This document shows, in pieces, positions 10,395-20,212 of a stretch of 22,459 nt of DNA. The translations under genes and the position numbers were made by a program. The number at the start of each line of letters is the position of its first letter. Positions within the stretch are counted from its first letter, which is position 1. The notes under the pieces are model-generated. The model searched no databases. It had not been told where the DNA came from and saw only the letters and a list, made by a program, of their open reading frames with translations. The DNA comes from Saccoglossus kowalevskii (taxonomy: Eukaryota; Hemichordata; Enteropneusta; Harrimaniidae), in assembly GCF_000003605.2 (NCBI RefSeq), contig NW_003151756.1, positions 209,371 to 231,829 on the forward strand. Reading direction: 5' to 3'.

Positions 10395-10544
10395 NNNNNN
10401 NNNNNNNNNNNNNNNNNNNNNNNNNNNNNNNNNNNNNNNNNNNNNNNNNNNNNNNNNNNNNNNNNNNNNNNNNNNNNNNNNNNNNNNNNNNNNNNNNNNN
10501 NNNNNNNNNNNNNNNNNNNNNNNNNNNNNNNNNNNNNNNNNNNN
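10395..10544. other. Assembly gap, 150 Ns
   Basis: A run of exactly 150 unknown bases. The true size and content are not known, and it interrupts the coding start at 10344. Confidence 1.
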
Positions 10545-10637
10545 AAAGTAATTGTAGTTGGGGTGTACGTAGAGAAGTTGGAAGTTGTAATCAAGTGGTA
10601 TATTTTATCTGTGATCCCTTCAAATGTATTCCTTTAG

Positions 10638-11145
10638 GTCGAACTTGGCATCTGTACAGTGTACGATTTATCGGCCAAGTCGAATCGAGGTCCCTATCCT
10701 CTACGTTCCCGTCGCAGCAGAAGACTCATTATAACATTTTGCATGCGGGGATTCAATCAAAAATCTCGAGCATAATCTATCTCGTCACGAACAAGACACG
10801 CTTTATAGTAAGACTGTGTCATAAACTTTCTATAACCCTGCAATGTAAGTTGCTGTTTAATGGGAGTACTCAGTAATTATTGGAGATTTTTTTATAGAAA
10901 TAACCCAATTGAGATATTAATATTATGACGATTTTACGTTTCAGGTTTACGTGTTCAGTTGTTTTGGAGAATCCTGTTATTCACCCCTCGGTACATCTGA
11001 TTCTTGTTTCCAGGGCATCCCAGTTACGGATTATACTCCTTTTTTTGCTAGCATGCGATCAGTGTGTCGAAAAAATATTTGGATTTTTCTTATCGGTGTG
11101 CTTAGTTTGTATATTTCGATTCGAATGGGTACTTACTTGTCACGA
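10638..11145 (+). CDS. Possible exon pair with one transmembrane segment (gene partly lost in gap)
   Basis: Block 10638..10807 follows a good acceptor (TTCCTTTAG), is open for 56 codons and ends at GTAAGA in phase 0. Block 11014..11145 follows TTGTTTCCAG, enters in phase 0, is open for 44 codons and is followed by GTAACT. The joined frame has NKT, then GIP about four residues later, a basic pair (RK) and a hydrophobic helix (IWIFLIGVLSLYISI). This order loosely resembles the N-terminal HG motif and first membrane helix of DEG/ENaC channels, with the His missing. The resemblance is weak and no extracellular Cys domain follows. It may belong with the start at 10344. A second frame of 10638..10770 is also open, which lowers confidence. 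Confidence 0.22.
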
Positions 11146-11202
11146 GTAACTCCCGGAACTCAGATTTTCAGGACTGTCCCCTATTAACGCATTTTTTTTC
11201 TA

Positions 11203-11645
11203 GAATAATTGGGCGGTCATTTGTGCGCCCTTACGCGACAACCTTTCCCAACTATAAATCTCAAATCCAGGTGAAATGACGGCTAATTAATGCTCTATTT
11301 TCTTCGTGCTTTCTTGTAATTGTCGTGCTTTCACTGAGATCTGGAGAGATCTAGAGGGATGTTTAGATTAAGAATGAAGCAAGTTCACTGCAAATTATTA
11401 TCGTTGAGACCAGGCGTTGAAGAAATTGAGTCAGAGTCATTTGTGATTAAACGCCTGTGTCAGTTTTAGTACGCCTCTTGGGATCGGGGTCGATTACAGG
11501 CCCGACCCGGAGGTCAGTTAAGCAGTCGAATAAGAAAGATGATCATATTCCATACTGGCAATTTTCAATGGCATCGAACATCGTTGAAAACAATGGCCAG
11601 TCAATTAATTATTATTATCTTTTATTTCAGGACAAGCCCATATAA
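11203..11645 (+). other. Exon-like signals without a gene
   Basis: Block 11203..11269 sits between an excellent acceptor (TTTTTTTTCTAG) and a donor (TCCAG|GTGAAA) and is open in one phase. A second strong acceptor (CTTTTATTTCAG) at 11630 is followed by a 4-codon frame to TAA in the matching phase. Entry phase does not fit the block ending at 11145. Listed because such signals can be late exons of the gap-interrupted gene. Confidence 0.2.
11621..11626 (-). terminator. Possible poly(A) signal of LamG copy 2
   Basis: AATAAA on the minus strand, 213 nt beyond the TAG stop at 11839. No closer canonical hexamer was seen, although AATAAT occurs at about 11771. Confidence 0.35.
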
Positions 11646-11838
11646 CAAGTTTTCTTTTAAGAAAAAAAAATATTAATGGGACCCCAGGTGTGCGTATCAT
11701 GCTTATCTGTATATTACTGTATCAACACATATTAAACTTACACAAAGGTCACGATAAACATATTTGTAATATTATTTCACCCGATAATGTACCCGATAAT
11801 ACCTCAACTATTCGGTATGATACGAAATACACATATTG

Positions 11839-14800
11839 CTAGGAATCAAGACTTTCCAATAAACGTATAACGTCCTCTTGGCGTAACACTTTTCTATAAA
11901 GACTAAGTTCACTAATAAGACCATGGAATTTGTCTTGTCCGCCGCGGACAACGCCTTGTTCTATGTTGCGACCGCCAATCACCAGGGGTGCTTCTGGGAT
12001 GACGATATCCCCTATGCAGCAGCTTACGTCGCCGGGTTGTCGCTCTCCATCTAGGTAGAACATCAAAAGGGACCCATCGTACGTCATGACCACGTGATGC
12101 CACTCGTCGTCTGCAGCCTGGATGTTCTCGTAAGGATAGGATGAACTCTGTCCGATCACCAGCGAGCCAGATTCGGTATTCCGATCTTTGGTCCTAACAG
12201 CGCCCCCTATCCGTGAGCTAGCGCCTGCGCGGATTTCCCAACTATGGTGCCACACAATGCTCTGCTCCTTCTTAAAATTTCCAGTGCGTTTGTAACGTAG
12301 ACTAACGGAGAACTGATTTCCATAGGGATAGTTTTTAAGAAGGGCGACTTTAATTGTATTTACTCCGTTAAACATCATTGCAGAGTCAATCACCGCATTT
12401 GACGGCTCAACGCTGGCCCCCCTATCATAACTAGCATGTCGCTGGTGACATGATTGGTCGTTGAAATCGTCATCAAAAGTGAAATGTGCCACTATGTATG
12501 GACTTTCACACTCACGTGGATCATGCAACGTATACAGATAATGTACTTCTTCATATGTCAGGCTAGTGTTTAGAATCAACAACTCATCGATCAGCCCAGT
12601 AAAATACGACCCGATGGTTCCAACACCGCCACCACCGATAGTAAGAGGAGTGTCCCGAGTTGGCGTGTCACTATTACACGGACCTCGAATAGTCTTCGGG
12701 CGTTTCTGACCGTCCAAGTAGAAATCAAGTTTTGAACCATCGAAAGAAAGCGCCACGTGGTGCCATGTATTGTGCTCGGCTAAAATATCTTGGTATGTCC
12801 ACTGGCGTCTATACGCGTCCCAACAAGTGAATATACTTGCACCAATCATTTGTCCTGCCATTTGGTGTCCCATGCGAATATCCCAGGTACCGTATTCGGG
12901 GGCTCCGTTTGACAGAATGGTCACTTCCTTTGCCCAATCCGCAGTCCTTTTCACCCACAAACTTACGCTGAATCCACTTCCCCATGGATAGAGTCGGAAA
13001 CCGTCGACGTTTATTTTGCCATCCCCGGCAAAACGAGCTGCCCCATCTTTAATTCCACTCCTAGATTCAAACTTAACTCCGTCCATCGCATTTCCGTGGT
13101 TGTTACTGCCTGATGTGTCACTGGAATCTTGGTCAAATTTGAAGTGCGCCACTGTATGCCTCGAAATCTTGTTATCTATCGTGAGATGAAAAAAAAAGAC
13201 CAACAACTTTTGGAATGTGCGGTGATTACGACATTATGCATACCAATGTATGTGAATAATGTAAACAAAAGAAGGATTGATCACAATTCAGAATGGTACG
13301 TATTCGAAATCATATTTTAAATTATTCAAAGTAACTGTTGAATATTCAAAATACTTACGGAAATAATCTTGAACGACATTTGGTGATTTGACAAACTCAA
13401 AATTACACGTTTGAGACATGGAGGGATTGTAGCTCGGAATTTTTCTGTCGGCGGAATTTTTGGGAGGTGTGTCGTGATCGGTGTCTTCTTGGATGTTTCT
13501 TTCTACAAGGCAATACATAAACGTTAGATTGATATGTGATTTCAACCAGTCGTAATACATTTCCAGCCTGCTTTCAATTAATCGGTTGGCAAATACGACC
13601 AAAGACCTGTGCCAACAATAAACTGCCTAATGTGCTGCGGGATTTCGAAAACCATTGGTCGCATCCGGTCCGGGCGGCCGGAAGCGAACTACCCACATCT
13701 GATTTAATCAGACTGTTCAGAACTCAACGATACAAGAAATGGTAGTATAAACAGTTGCATCACCATAGGCGGCGCTCATCTGCACTGGTTAGATGACTTG
13801 CCACTGGTCACTGAAACCTACCTGCGTCATATTGGTCACGTAGTATCGGTGGTTTTTGCAGCTTGTTCTTTGCCTTTACATTACCACTTTTATCCTCGTT
13901 TCGGGTATCTAGAATACAACGTGATTGTATTCATTCATTCATTCATTTATTCATTTAACCTATGGAGTATGCAAATTAATAGAATGCGTACCGAGGCATT
14001 AGCCGTGTTGTTGACTGACTATAGATGACTAGTTTGCGAGGAGCAATGATAGGAAAGTCAACTGAACACCGATATAGATGCAGGAATGTTTTTGCATCTA
14101 AACGTAACTACGTATGATTTCAGTATACAGTATGACTGTATTACAAGGAAGACGCCTGCCCATTCTCGCTCACCAGAGTATTTTTTTTTTACCTACAGGC
14201 AAAAATACACTGATACGACCCACATTTAAGAACGATGAATATTGACGAGTTAAAGTCACAGGTTAGCTCGAACTGACTTACTACGGGTAAAATGTAACTC
14301 GTACTACCTGCCTTATAGCCCTGTTGTCCAAGCGATTGAGCAATAGGTAACTCACCAAACCGCATTGAACCAGCGTAGTGAGTTACGGTTCAGCCCCACA
14401 GCATAATGAAGCTGTTGTGGAGGCCACCCACCAGCAGTGGCGTGAAAGGCTGAGACGATGATGATGACGAAAGTCACAAAATCATGTTTTTAGAACGTTC
14501 CCTGCCATGGTAGTGGGGCTCGTGGATTCGTGCAATTTCAAGCTAATTTAAAAATCCAATGTAGACGTATTTCACCGTGGTTTTTTAGCGGTAACCACGG
14601 GGTTTTACGACGATGTCACAGTATGTTATGACGTGATGCTTCTCACCTGTATGTTTCGTCACTTCCCGTTTAGTAACTATCCCTTCTTCTCGTAGACTAT
14701 CTAACGTTTTGCCAGTAAAATGCCTTTTCATCTCTGTCACATCATTTTTCAAGTCAATAATCATTCTCTGCACGGTTTCCATAATTTCTGTCAATTGTGC

Positions 14801-15040
14801 AATATTTGTTGCGGATAGCAACCTCTGTCGTTCGTTCTCGTCATCTGTTGATGCTTTGTCTATGGTCACATACGCATCTCGTATGCCATGACATTCTCCA
14901 TCAGCTGACTCCCCGAGCATTGCGATCTTTGTCGTAATTGTACACGGCGAAGTTGCATTAACTTCAAGAATCTCTGTATAAATCACCATAAGTACCATGG
15001 CAACGATATGAAACACCCTGTGCATATTACAGCAAGGCAT
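11839..15040 (-). CDS. Secreted coiled-coil protein with two LamG-like domains, copy 2 (four exons)
   Basis: Exons I assign: 15040..14647, 13908..13822, 13502..13359 and 13175..11839 (stop TAG). Introns of 738, 319 and 183 nt are all phase 1. The product is about 653 residues. Exon 1 is 394 nt, exactly as in copy 1, and encodes a signal peptide (core around IVAMVLMVIY), the SPCT...TKI...DAYVT module and a coiled-coil stretch (IAQLTEIMETV). Exon 2 is 87 nt in both copies. Exon 3 ends in a Cys-rich linker (CNFEF) and leads into LamG1, which starts HTVAHFKF. LamG2 starts near residue 435. Both domains keep WHHV followed by FYLDG, and LamG2 keeps SCC. A probable secreted carbohydrate- or protein-binding multimer, by analogy with the LamG family. 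The alternative start at the second Met (residue 6) would not change the signal peptide much. Exon 2 is the least certain exon because its acceptor has a weak pyrimidine tract. Confidence 0.83.
13928..13957 (+). repeat. ATTC microsatellite
   Basis: About seven tandem ATTC/ATTT units just upstream (in gene sense) of the 87-nt exon of LamG copy 2. Confidence 0.85.
14316..14470 (+). mobile_element. tRNA-derived SINE candidate in intron 1 of LamG copy 2
   Basis: The block begins with a tRNA-Leu/Ser-like A box (TGTCCAAGCGA at about 14326) and has a B box GGTTCAGCCCC at 14387..14397, close to the RNA polymerase III consensus. The spacing of about 60 nt fits a tRNA with a long variable arm. A non-tRNA body follows and ends in a GATGATGATGACGA tail, typical of short tandem SINE tails. 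It lies antisense to the host gene. No second copy is present in the window, so family membership is inferred from structure only. Confidence 0.5.
14575..14600 (+). repeat. Intronic inverted repeat
   Basis: CCGTGGTT ... AACCACGG, a perfect 8-bp stem with a 10-nt loop, about 45 nt inside intron 1 of LamG copy 2 after the donor. Confidence 0.55.
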
Positions 15041-15096
15041 TACACATATAATGTACAGTATTTTGAAAGCCTTTCTGAACTAACGAATATTCACTG

Positions 15097-15104
15097 TATA
15101 TATA
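15097..15104 (-). promoter_or_regulatory. TATA box of LamG copy 2
   Basis: TATATATA inside the palindrome CTGTATATATACAG, 57 nt upstream of the ATG at 15040. Spacing implies a very short leader of about 25-30 nt. Confidence 0.45.
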
Positions 15105-16586
15105 CAGGTCATACAAGTAATGGTGTCACTGAAGTGACTTGGAGCAACGTGGCAACACAGTGTCAACATTATTTGAGTGTTGTCTTCCGGTGCTATTGGA
15201 ACAAGCGGCTTCAAAACCATAGCAACGTACGTGTATGTCTACTATATCATCGATGACATCTGATAACCTGTGTACAACCGTACAACCTAGATGGTGGCTT
15301 ATGTTGAATCTATATAGTAATGAGCCATAATCTCTTAGACTAGTTTTATCACGTTTCTTCAAGTTCTAATTACATTTTTCGTCTGCTGTGATCCTACCGT
15401 TTTTGACAATACTTTTAATCTAATTTTTAACACCGGATAATTTCCAGACCACCAGTCAATCGGAATGATGTTCGTCTGTAAATTTATATAATATTTATTA
15501 ATATAACACTGACTTAGAAAAGTGTAGCAGTAAAGTATCAAAAAAGGAAGATAAAAGTTACATAAATTGCAAAATCAACAGCGCTCAACTGGGTTTCTGT
15601 GAAATGTGTGACGTCCAGTCTACATTCTCAGACAGTGGTTACTATCCGAAATCAACATAGTTGTTCACGCAACTATCCACCAGTGTTGAATACAGAATCA
15701 TATATACAATTTAATTGTGTTTAATGTTTTGTAAGTTCTTAGTTAAGTTATTTCGGGCATTCATTTTCATTCATTTTGACCAAAATTGAGCCCATAATTT
15801 TGTCAAAAGCGAAAAGTACTCTCCACCTTTATGAATATTTATAAAAAAAGGAGTCAACAATTCAACAATAGTAAGTTTCTAAATGACGTCATTATGCACC
15901 GTGCTCATTAATTGGTATGTTTGCGGTAGATGATGGACAAGCTCTTGATATCAGCTTGCAATACGGGTAATGCGAACACTGACTGAAATTTTCTACTGCA
16001 AAGCTTATCTGCAGCTTAAAAACAAGGCTTAATATCCACATAGATACACAAGTATATATAGTTTTTGGGAAGCGATCTTTAAATAATGTAGCACGTTAAC
16101 ATCCCAAACCACCATCTCATGTGACAGCTTTCCTTGAAATACCAGAATCCAAGTGTGCAAACGAACAACCTTTGCACACACTTCGGACCTAATACTTCAT
16201 AAGCCCCAATAATAAGTGTATCAGATGGAATGCAAGATATCAATGTAGTAATTAAATGTGGGTTTGCAGATATTTTCACCACCCTCCCATATAATATCCA
16301 AACAAGAATTGTGGTAGTCACATATTCTCGGTTTGGAGTCAGACAACTGCAAGTCACATTGACTTGTGATTTGCATCAGTCTCTTTCATTTATAAAGTGG
16401 AGATTCATAGGTGTATTCTCAAACAATACAAATCATCGTCCAACTTTGCAACAGCTCCTCATACTCATAAAACTGAGGGACACAACCTATCCTTTGTGGT
16501 TGTTCGACTGAACTCAAATTCCCGATAGCCTCAAAATAACCCGACACCATTATAGCCATATATATAGATTGAAAACGTGGTCGAAT
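15105..16586. other. Intergenic upstream of LamG copy 2, no gene seen
   Basis: Contains X-box-like motifs (GCAACGTGGCAAC at about 15144, CCATAGCAAC at about 15218) that could be RFX-type sites, a CRE palindrome at 15884, and overlapping open frames on both strands at 16079..16511 with no recognisable product. Confidence 0.4.
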
Positions 16587-17017
16587 TCAACAAACAAAGT
16601 AGTGATCATTATCATTTAATATTATATCTGAATCCATCAGTACCATACTAGAGTATTCCTCAGCAACTTTACAGAGTATGTGCACAGGGGGTTTACCACT
16701 TTCTTTATGGGTATCATGTTTAATGGAAGGATGTGTTGTATCATGTCTGACCTGACAAAAGTGGTCATTGAGATTCACTGGTTGGGATTCATCAGAGGTA
16801 TTAACATTACGAATTTTACCTTCAACTAATTTAAGCCACACCTGTGTTGATTACATATTATGTGTGATGACTGAATCACAAGGCTTTCAATAGCCAGAAT
16901 ACCTTCCGGTTCTAGGTCTGTGAGAAGATCGAATTCAAGACACACTTCAGCCCAAACCACCTTTGATACTGAAGGTGAATGCATTATGATAGTCTGTGTC
17001 CGACGAACAGAATAAAC
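16587..17017 (-). CDS. Two exon-like blocks of an unrecognised gene or pseudogene
   Basis: Two overlapping open frames with coding-like composition lie here. The upstream one starts after a good acceptor (AGTTTATTTCAG) at 17018 and contains VVWAEVCLEFDLLTDLEPEG. The downstream one contains GKIRNVNTSDESQPVNLND and CKVAEEYSSMVLMDSD and ends in TGA at 16587. They are in different frames. A 77-nt intron (16902..16826, GTATTC...ATTAG) would join exons 17017..16903 and 16825..16587 in phase 1. A simple frameshift in a decayed copy would explain the data equally well. No domain recognised, and no ATG-containing first exon found to the right. Confidence 0.27.
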
Positions 17018-17077
17018 CTGAAATAAACTGGTTGCTATGACAACATCAAAGAAAATACTCACTTCTTCGTCCTACTC

Positions 17078-18225
17078 CAAAGTGTTCAATGCTGATAAGT
17101 GCAGTCAGGAATATAAGACGCCAGTGACCGCTAGAGGACGAGATTATCATTATAAATTATCACATCGAGCAGAACACGTGTAACAAATGTCATGCTATGT
17201 CAGCATCCTTTATTCTACGTTTTTGTCATATTACCTCAAACGCTGCAAATAGAAGTGTGCATGAAATCATGGGAAGAAACGGTGTGCATTGCCATGTCAT
17301 AAAGTTGATTGACAGGTCATACTTGTTTACAACTCTGGAAGGACAATTGGAGTCTACCAGGTGTGCTTGTGATTTACATAACAAAGGATGTTTACGATCT
17401 ACTGACTTGCCTACGTGAGACAGCTGCTAGCAAGACCACATTCTGATTGGCTCATGTGGAAACCCAGGTGGTGTACCTGAATATGGGCTATTTATGCTTA
17501 GGCTAGACTGGGACAGTTGGGGTCCACCATTTCAACTGAGTACCCTGTGTGTTGCTGCTTCGATATTACGAGACAAGTGATACAGGCTTCAACCAGCAAC
17601 CATCATTCTGTTAGACTTGTATGAACTGCTCTGCGATCTCCTGCTATCGGCGGTGCCCTCCAGAATAACGGCATTCCTCTGCAAGTAAGACTCCTATACT
17701 TCTTCGTCGTTGTGTTGCAGAAGCCATTGACTGTCATCCATTTCTACATCCTAGAACTGCTAATTATCACCTGAATGCACACTTCAACGGGCAATTTCCT
17801 ATTTTAGTGAATTCATTCATTGCATTATTGTGCACTTTGTTTTATTATAATTATTTTGAGAGGTATTAAAACCAGGAGCTTTAACTTGATATGATGGTGT
17901 ATGTGCATTTCATTTCCAGTACTATTGTCTTGTCTATCCCATTCTAGCAGTGAAAGAACCCCCTTTCCAGTGGGTGCTTCTCTCAATAGCAATAAGCAGG
18001 CCTTACACTGTGACATGCTTCAAGCCCAAAGCGTTCAGTTTTGATTATTCCAGTAAGTAGTAAGGGACGCTAATTAGTCGGCTATATCAGAAAATAATCT
18101 CCTCATCGAGCAGAATATGCATACCAAATGCCATGACTCTATCTCAAAGTGGTCAATGCTGATTATTCCAGAAAAATAGAGAGCGATAGTGGTCGTTAGA
18201 GGGCGCAAATTAATTATCTTCAACC
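17078..18225 (+). repeat. Three diverged copies of a dispersed repeat
   Basis: Copies start at 17078, 18027 and 18144, each with CAAAG-x-GTTCA/GGTCAATGCTGAT. The core includes GCGATAGTGGTCGTTAGAGGGCGC or relatives, followed in two copies by CATCGAGCAGAA and a CAAATG(C/T)CATG block. The last two are directly adjacent. The intervening 17200..18020 has no recognisable gene. Confidence 0.6.
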
Positions 18226-19029
18226 ACATCCCAGACATTGTCGTTTTCGAACGTGAGAGGCTAACGTACGTAGCATGACAAATGTGCTACCTCCCAAAGA
18301 GTGGTTTTCAAACCTGCCTAACGTGAAAAATTAACACTTGTAACCTATCTAATGTGCGTAACCTGGCTGCAACCCAGGCAGAAATGTATTAAACCTGGCA
18401 TAACGTGCGTATCCTGAAATCTAACTTACTAAATTAGTTTGCAAGTTAGACCAAGGTATTTTAGATGATTTCCTTAGAAAACCTACATTGCACGTTAGGC
18501 TCCAACATGATGCTTAACATATAGTCGGTCATCCACTACTCTACTCTGCATAAAACCGTTCATGGATCGCTGGACTATATACAACTAAGCAGTGAGACGT
18601 TGACTTTATTAGCTCCATACACACACGCAACCATTGTGAATGAAATAATCAATTTACCTCCTGTCTTACGGAATTGTGTTAAAGGACGCATAACATAAAC
18701 TTTAGGACTATTGTCTTGTTTGCGATTGTCTTCCATCGTCTTTATTGATGAGGTTATGTGGTCAGGTCATGACAGGTAGTGTATATAGGCCTGACGAAAA
18801 TTTGCACATCAACCACGTCCCATCTGCCGCGACATTGCATCGACCAGATCATCGGCGTAATGCTCTTCCGTGCAAAACTCTGGACTTCCATGCATGGATC
18901 GCTGATAGATACATGAAATGCGGACTAGTCAGAATCATTTGAGAAGACCGTTCCAGACAGACATACCTACGTTACGGGTCTATACATGATGTGAATGTCA
19001 ACTCTTTCATATTGTTTTCTCGGTAGTAC
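18226..19029. other. Intergenic with short degenerate repeats
   Basis: Between 18300 and 18420 a phrase like AACCTGxxTAACGTGCGT recurs imperfectly about four times. A 65-codon frame at 18745 shows nothing recognisable. Confidence 0.4.
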
Positions 19030-19036
19030 TATAAAT
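19030..19036 (+). promoter_or_regulatory. TATA box upstream of the 19181 signal-peptide exon
   Basis: TATAAAT, placing a transcription start near 19060 and a leader of about 120 nt. Confidence 0.4.
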
Positions 19037-19180
19037 CGAGCTAAACCCTCCGCATTGTTTGTCGTGGTGACACTATACGGTGGACTAACCTCTTCCAGTA
19101 CGAATGGTGAATTTATGTTTCCCGGAAATACTTGCACTTAAATCACATGACACCACACGTATTAAAGTCTTACGGTGACC

Positions 19181-19262
19181 ATGATCGCAAACCGCTACGT
19201 GAATATATTTGTCCTCATGTCTGTCGTGGGGAGTAGTACAACACAACATGACCCAACTCAAG
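19181..19262 (+). CDS. Possible first exon encoding a signal peptide
   Basis: ATG opens 27 codons: a basic start (MIANR), a hydrophobic core (VNIFVLMSVVG) and small polar residues (SSTTQ). The exon ends at donor CAAG|GTACGT in phase 1. A TATAAAT box lies at 19030..19036, about 150 nt upstream. The pattern fits the first exon of a secreted or membrane protein. No convincing phase-1 second exon was found before the window ends, so the rest of the gene may lie to the right. It is not similar in sequence to exon 1 of the LamG genes. Confidence 0.42.
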
Positions 19263-19331
19263 GTACGTTGAAGCTTTGTTCAATATGTTTATGTACGCGA
19301 TCTGGGGTAGTTTAGTGTGGGGGCTTTATTA

Positions 19332-19353
19332 CCCACCCCACCCCCACCCACCC
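19332..19353 (-). repeat. G-quadruplex motif on the minus strand
   Basis: Five C-runs of 3-5 separated by single A bases on the plus strand, so the minus strand has five G-runs with single-T loops. This is a very favourable quadruplex pattern, about 70 nt inside the intron after the 19262 donor. Confidence 0.7.
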
Positions 19354-20212
19354 ATTACCCATGCAGTTATTTTATATACCATGAGCGAACACCGCCCTTC
19401 TTGTCCGGAAAGGAGAGGGAGCTATTCGAAGGATATACATGCATGCTCTGAATTTAATGGAAAAAAGGGTGTACTTTTTTAAGTTCGCATGGGCCGTTTT
19501 AAAAGACTGAATACTCGTCACAGGCCGGAGTCACAGGTCAAGCAGGAGACAGGCAAAAAAGAAAGTGCTGTTGTTTTCAGCCTGAGTTCAACCCGAACTA
19601 TACACATCAACAGAGACGTTCGAACAAAACAGAATGGTGTTACTCTAAAACAATGGTGTTTTGCTATGTCAAAAAGTCAGCATTCTATAAAAAAAATATG
19701 TCAATGAGGTAATTTGTTATTTAAAAAAAAAAAACGGTAGAAGGGGAGGGAGTAATAATTTTTACTAACGTTCGTGCAGTTATTTACAGTAACTGATATC
19801 AACAGGTAGTGGCGACTTGTTACTCATGAAAATAACACCATGTAGAGCCCCGACAACTATTTCTTGTTCGAATCATGGCCTTGGTGTCTGGAGATTGGGT
19901 TCTCCCATACAATTCATAATTCAGTTACAGGGTGAATACTATTTTAAATCAAAGTAAACATGAACTGTGTCCGCTAATTTCACAAGTTTCTGCATTCTGT
20001 AGTTCGATCAGCCAATGGGATGGAATGTGTCATTACCCCCCTGTACACACTATAGTACTCAGGTGACATTCAGTGTTTTTTTAAAGCCGGGGGGGGGGGG
20101 TCGTCACCCGCCCACGCGCGGGAATTGAGTCCCAAGCGACGATAACAACACACGCTAAAAACGCAAAGGCTCATGAGAAAACGCATGTTTGTAAGCAATG
20201 ACCCGCTTTAAA
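19354..20212. other. Presumed intron or intergenic, no gene seen
   Basis: A 72-codon frame at 19489..19707 follows a pyrimidine-rich acceptor-like site in phase 1, the phase left by the 19262 donor, but it is Lys/Gln/Ser-rich and unrecognised. Poly(A) and poly(G) tracts follow. Confidence 0.35.
20089..20100 (+). repeat. Poly(G) tract, 12 nt
   Basis: G12 bordered by a CpG-rich stretch (CCCGCCCACGCGCGGG) at about 20107..20122. Polymerase slippage could make the length inaccurate. Confidence 0.8.

Noticed and set aside
10055..10594. Long frames running through the N gap
   Set aside because: Their length is an artefact of translating Ns as open sequence.
13599..13700. A minus-strand block ending at CACAG|GTCTTT considered as exon 2 of LamG copy 2
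   Set aside because: The length and sequence do not match exon 2 of copy 1, whereas 13908..13822 has the exact 87-nt length, correct phase and a better donor.
16079..16511. Overlapping open frames on both strands
   Set aside because: No start context, splice sites or recognisable motif; both frames cannot be real and neither looks better than chance.
19489..19707. 72-codon frame as second exon of the 19181 gene
   Set aside because: The entry phase fits, but composition is low-complexity Lys/Gln/Ser and no domain or donor/termination context supports it.
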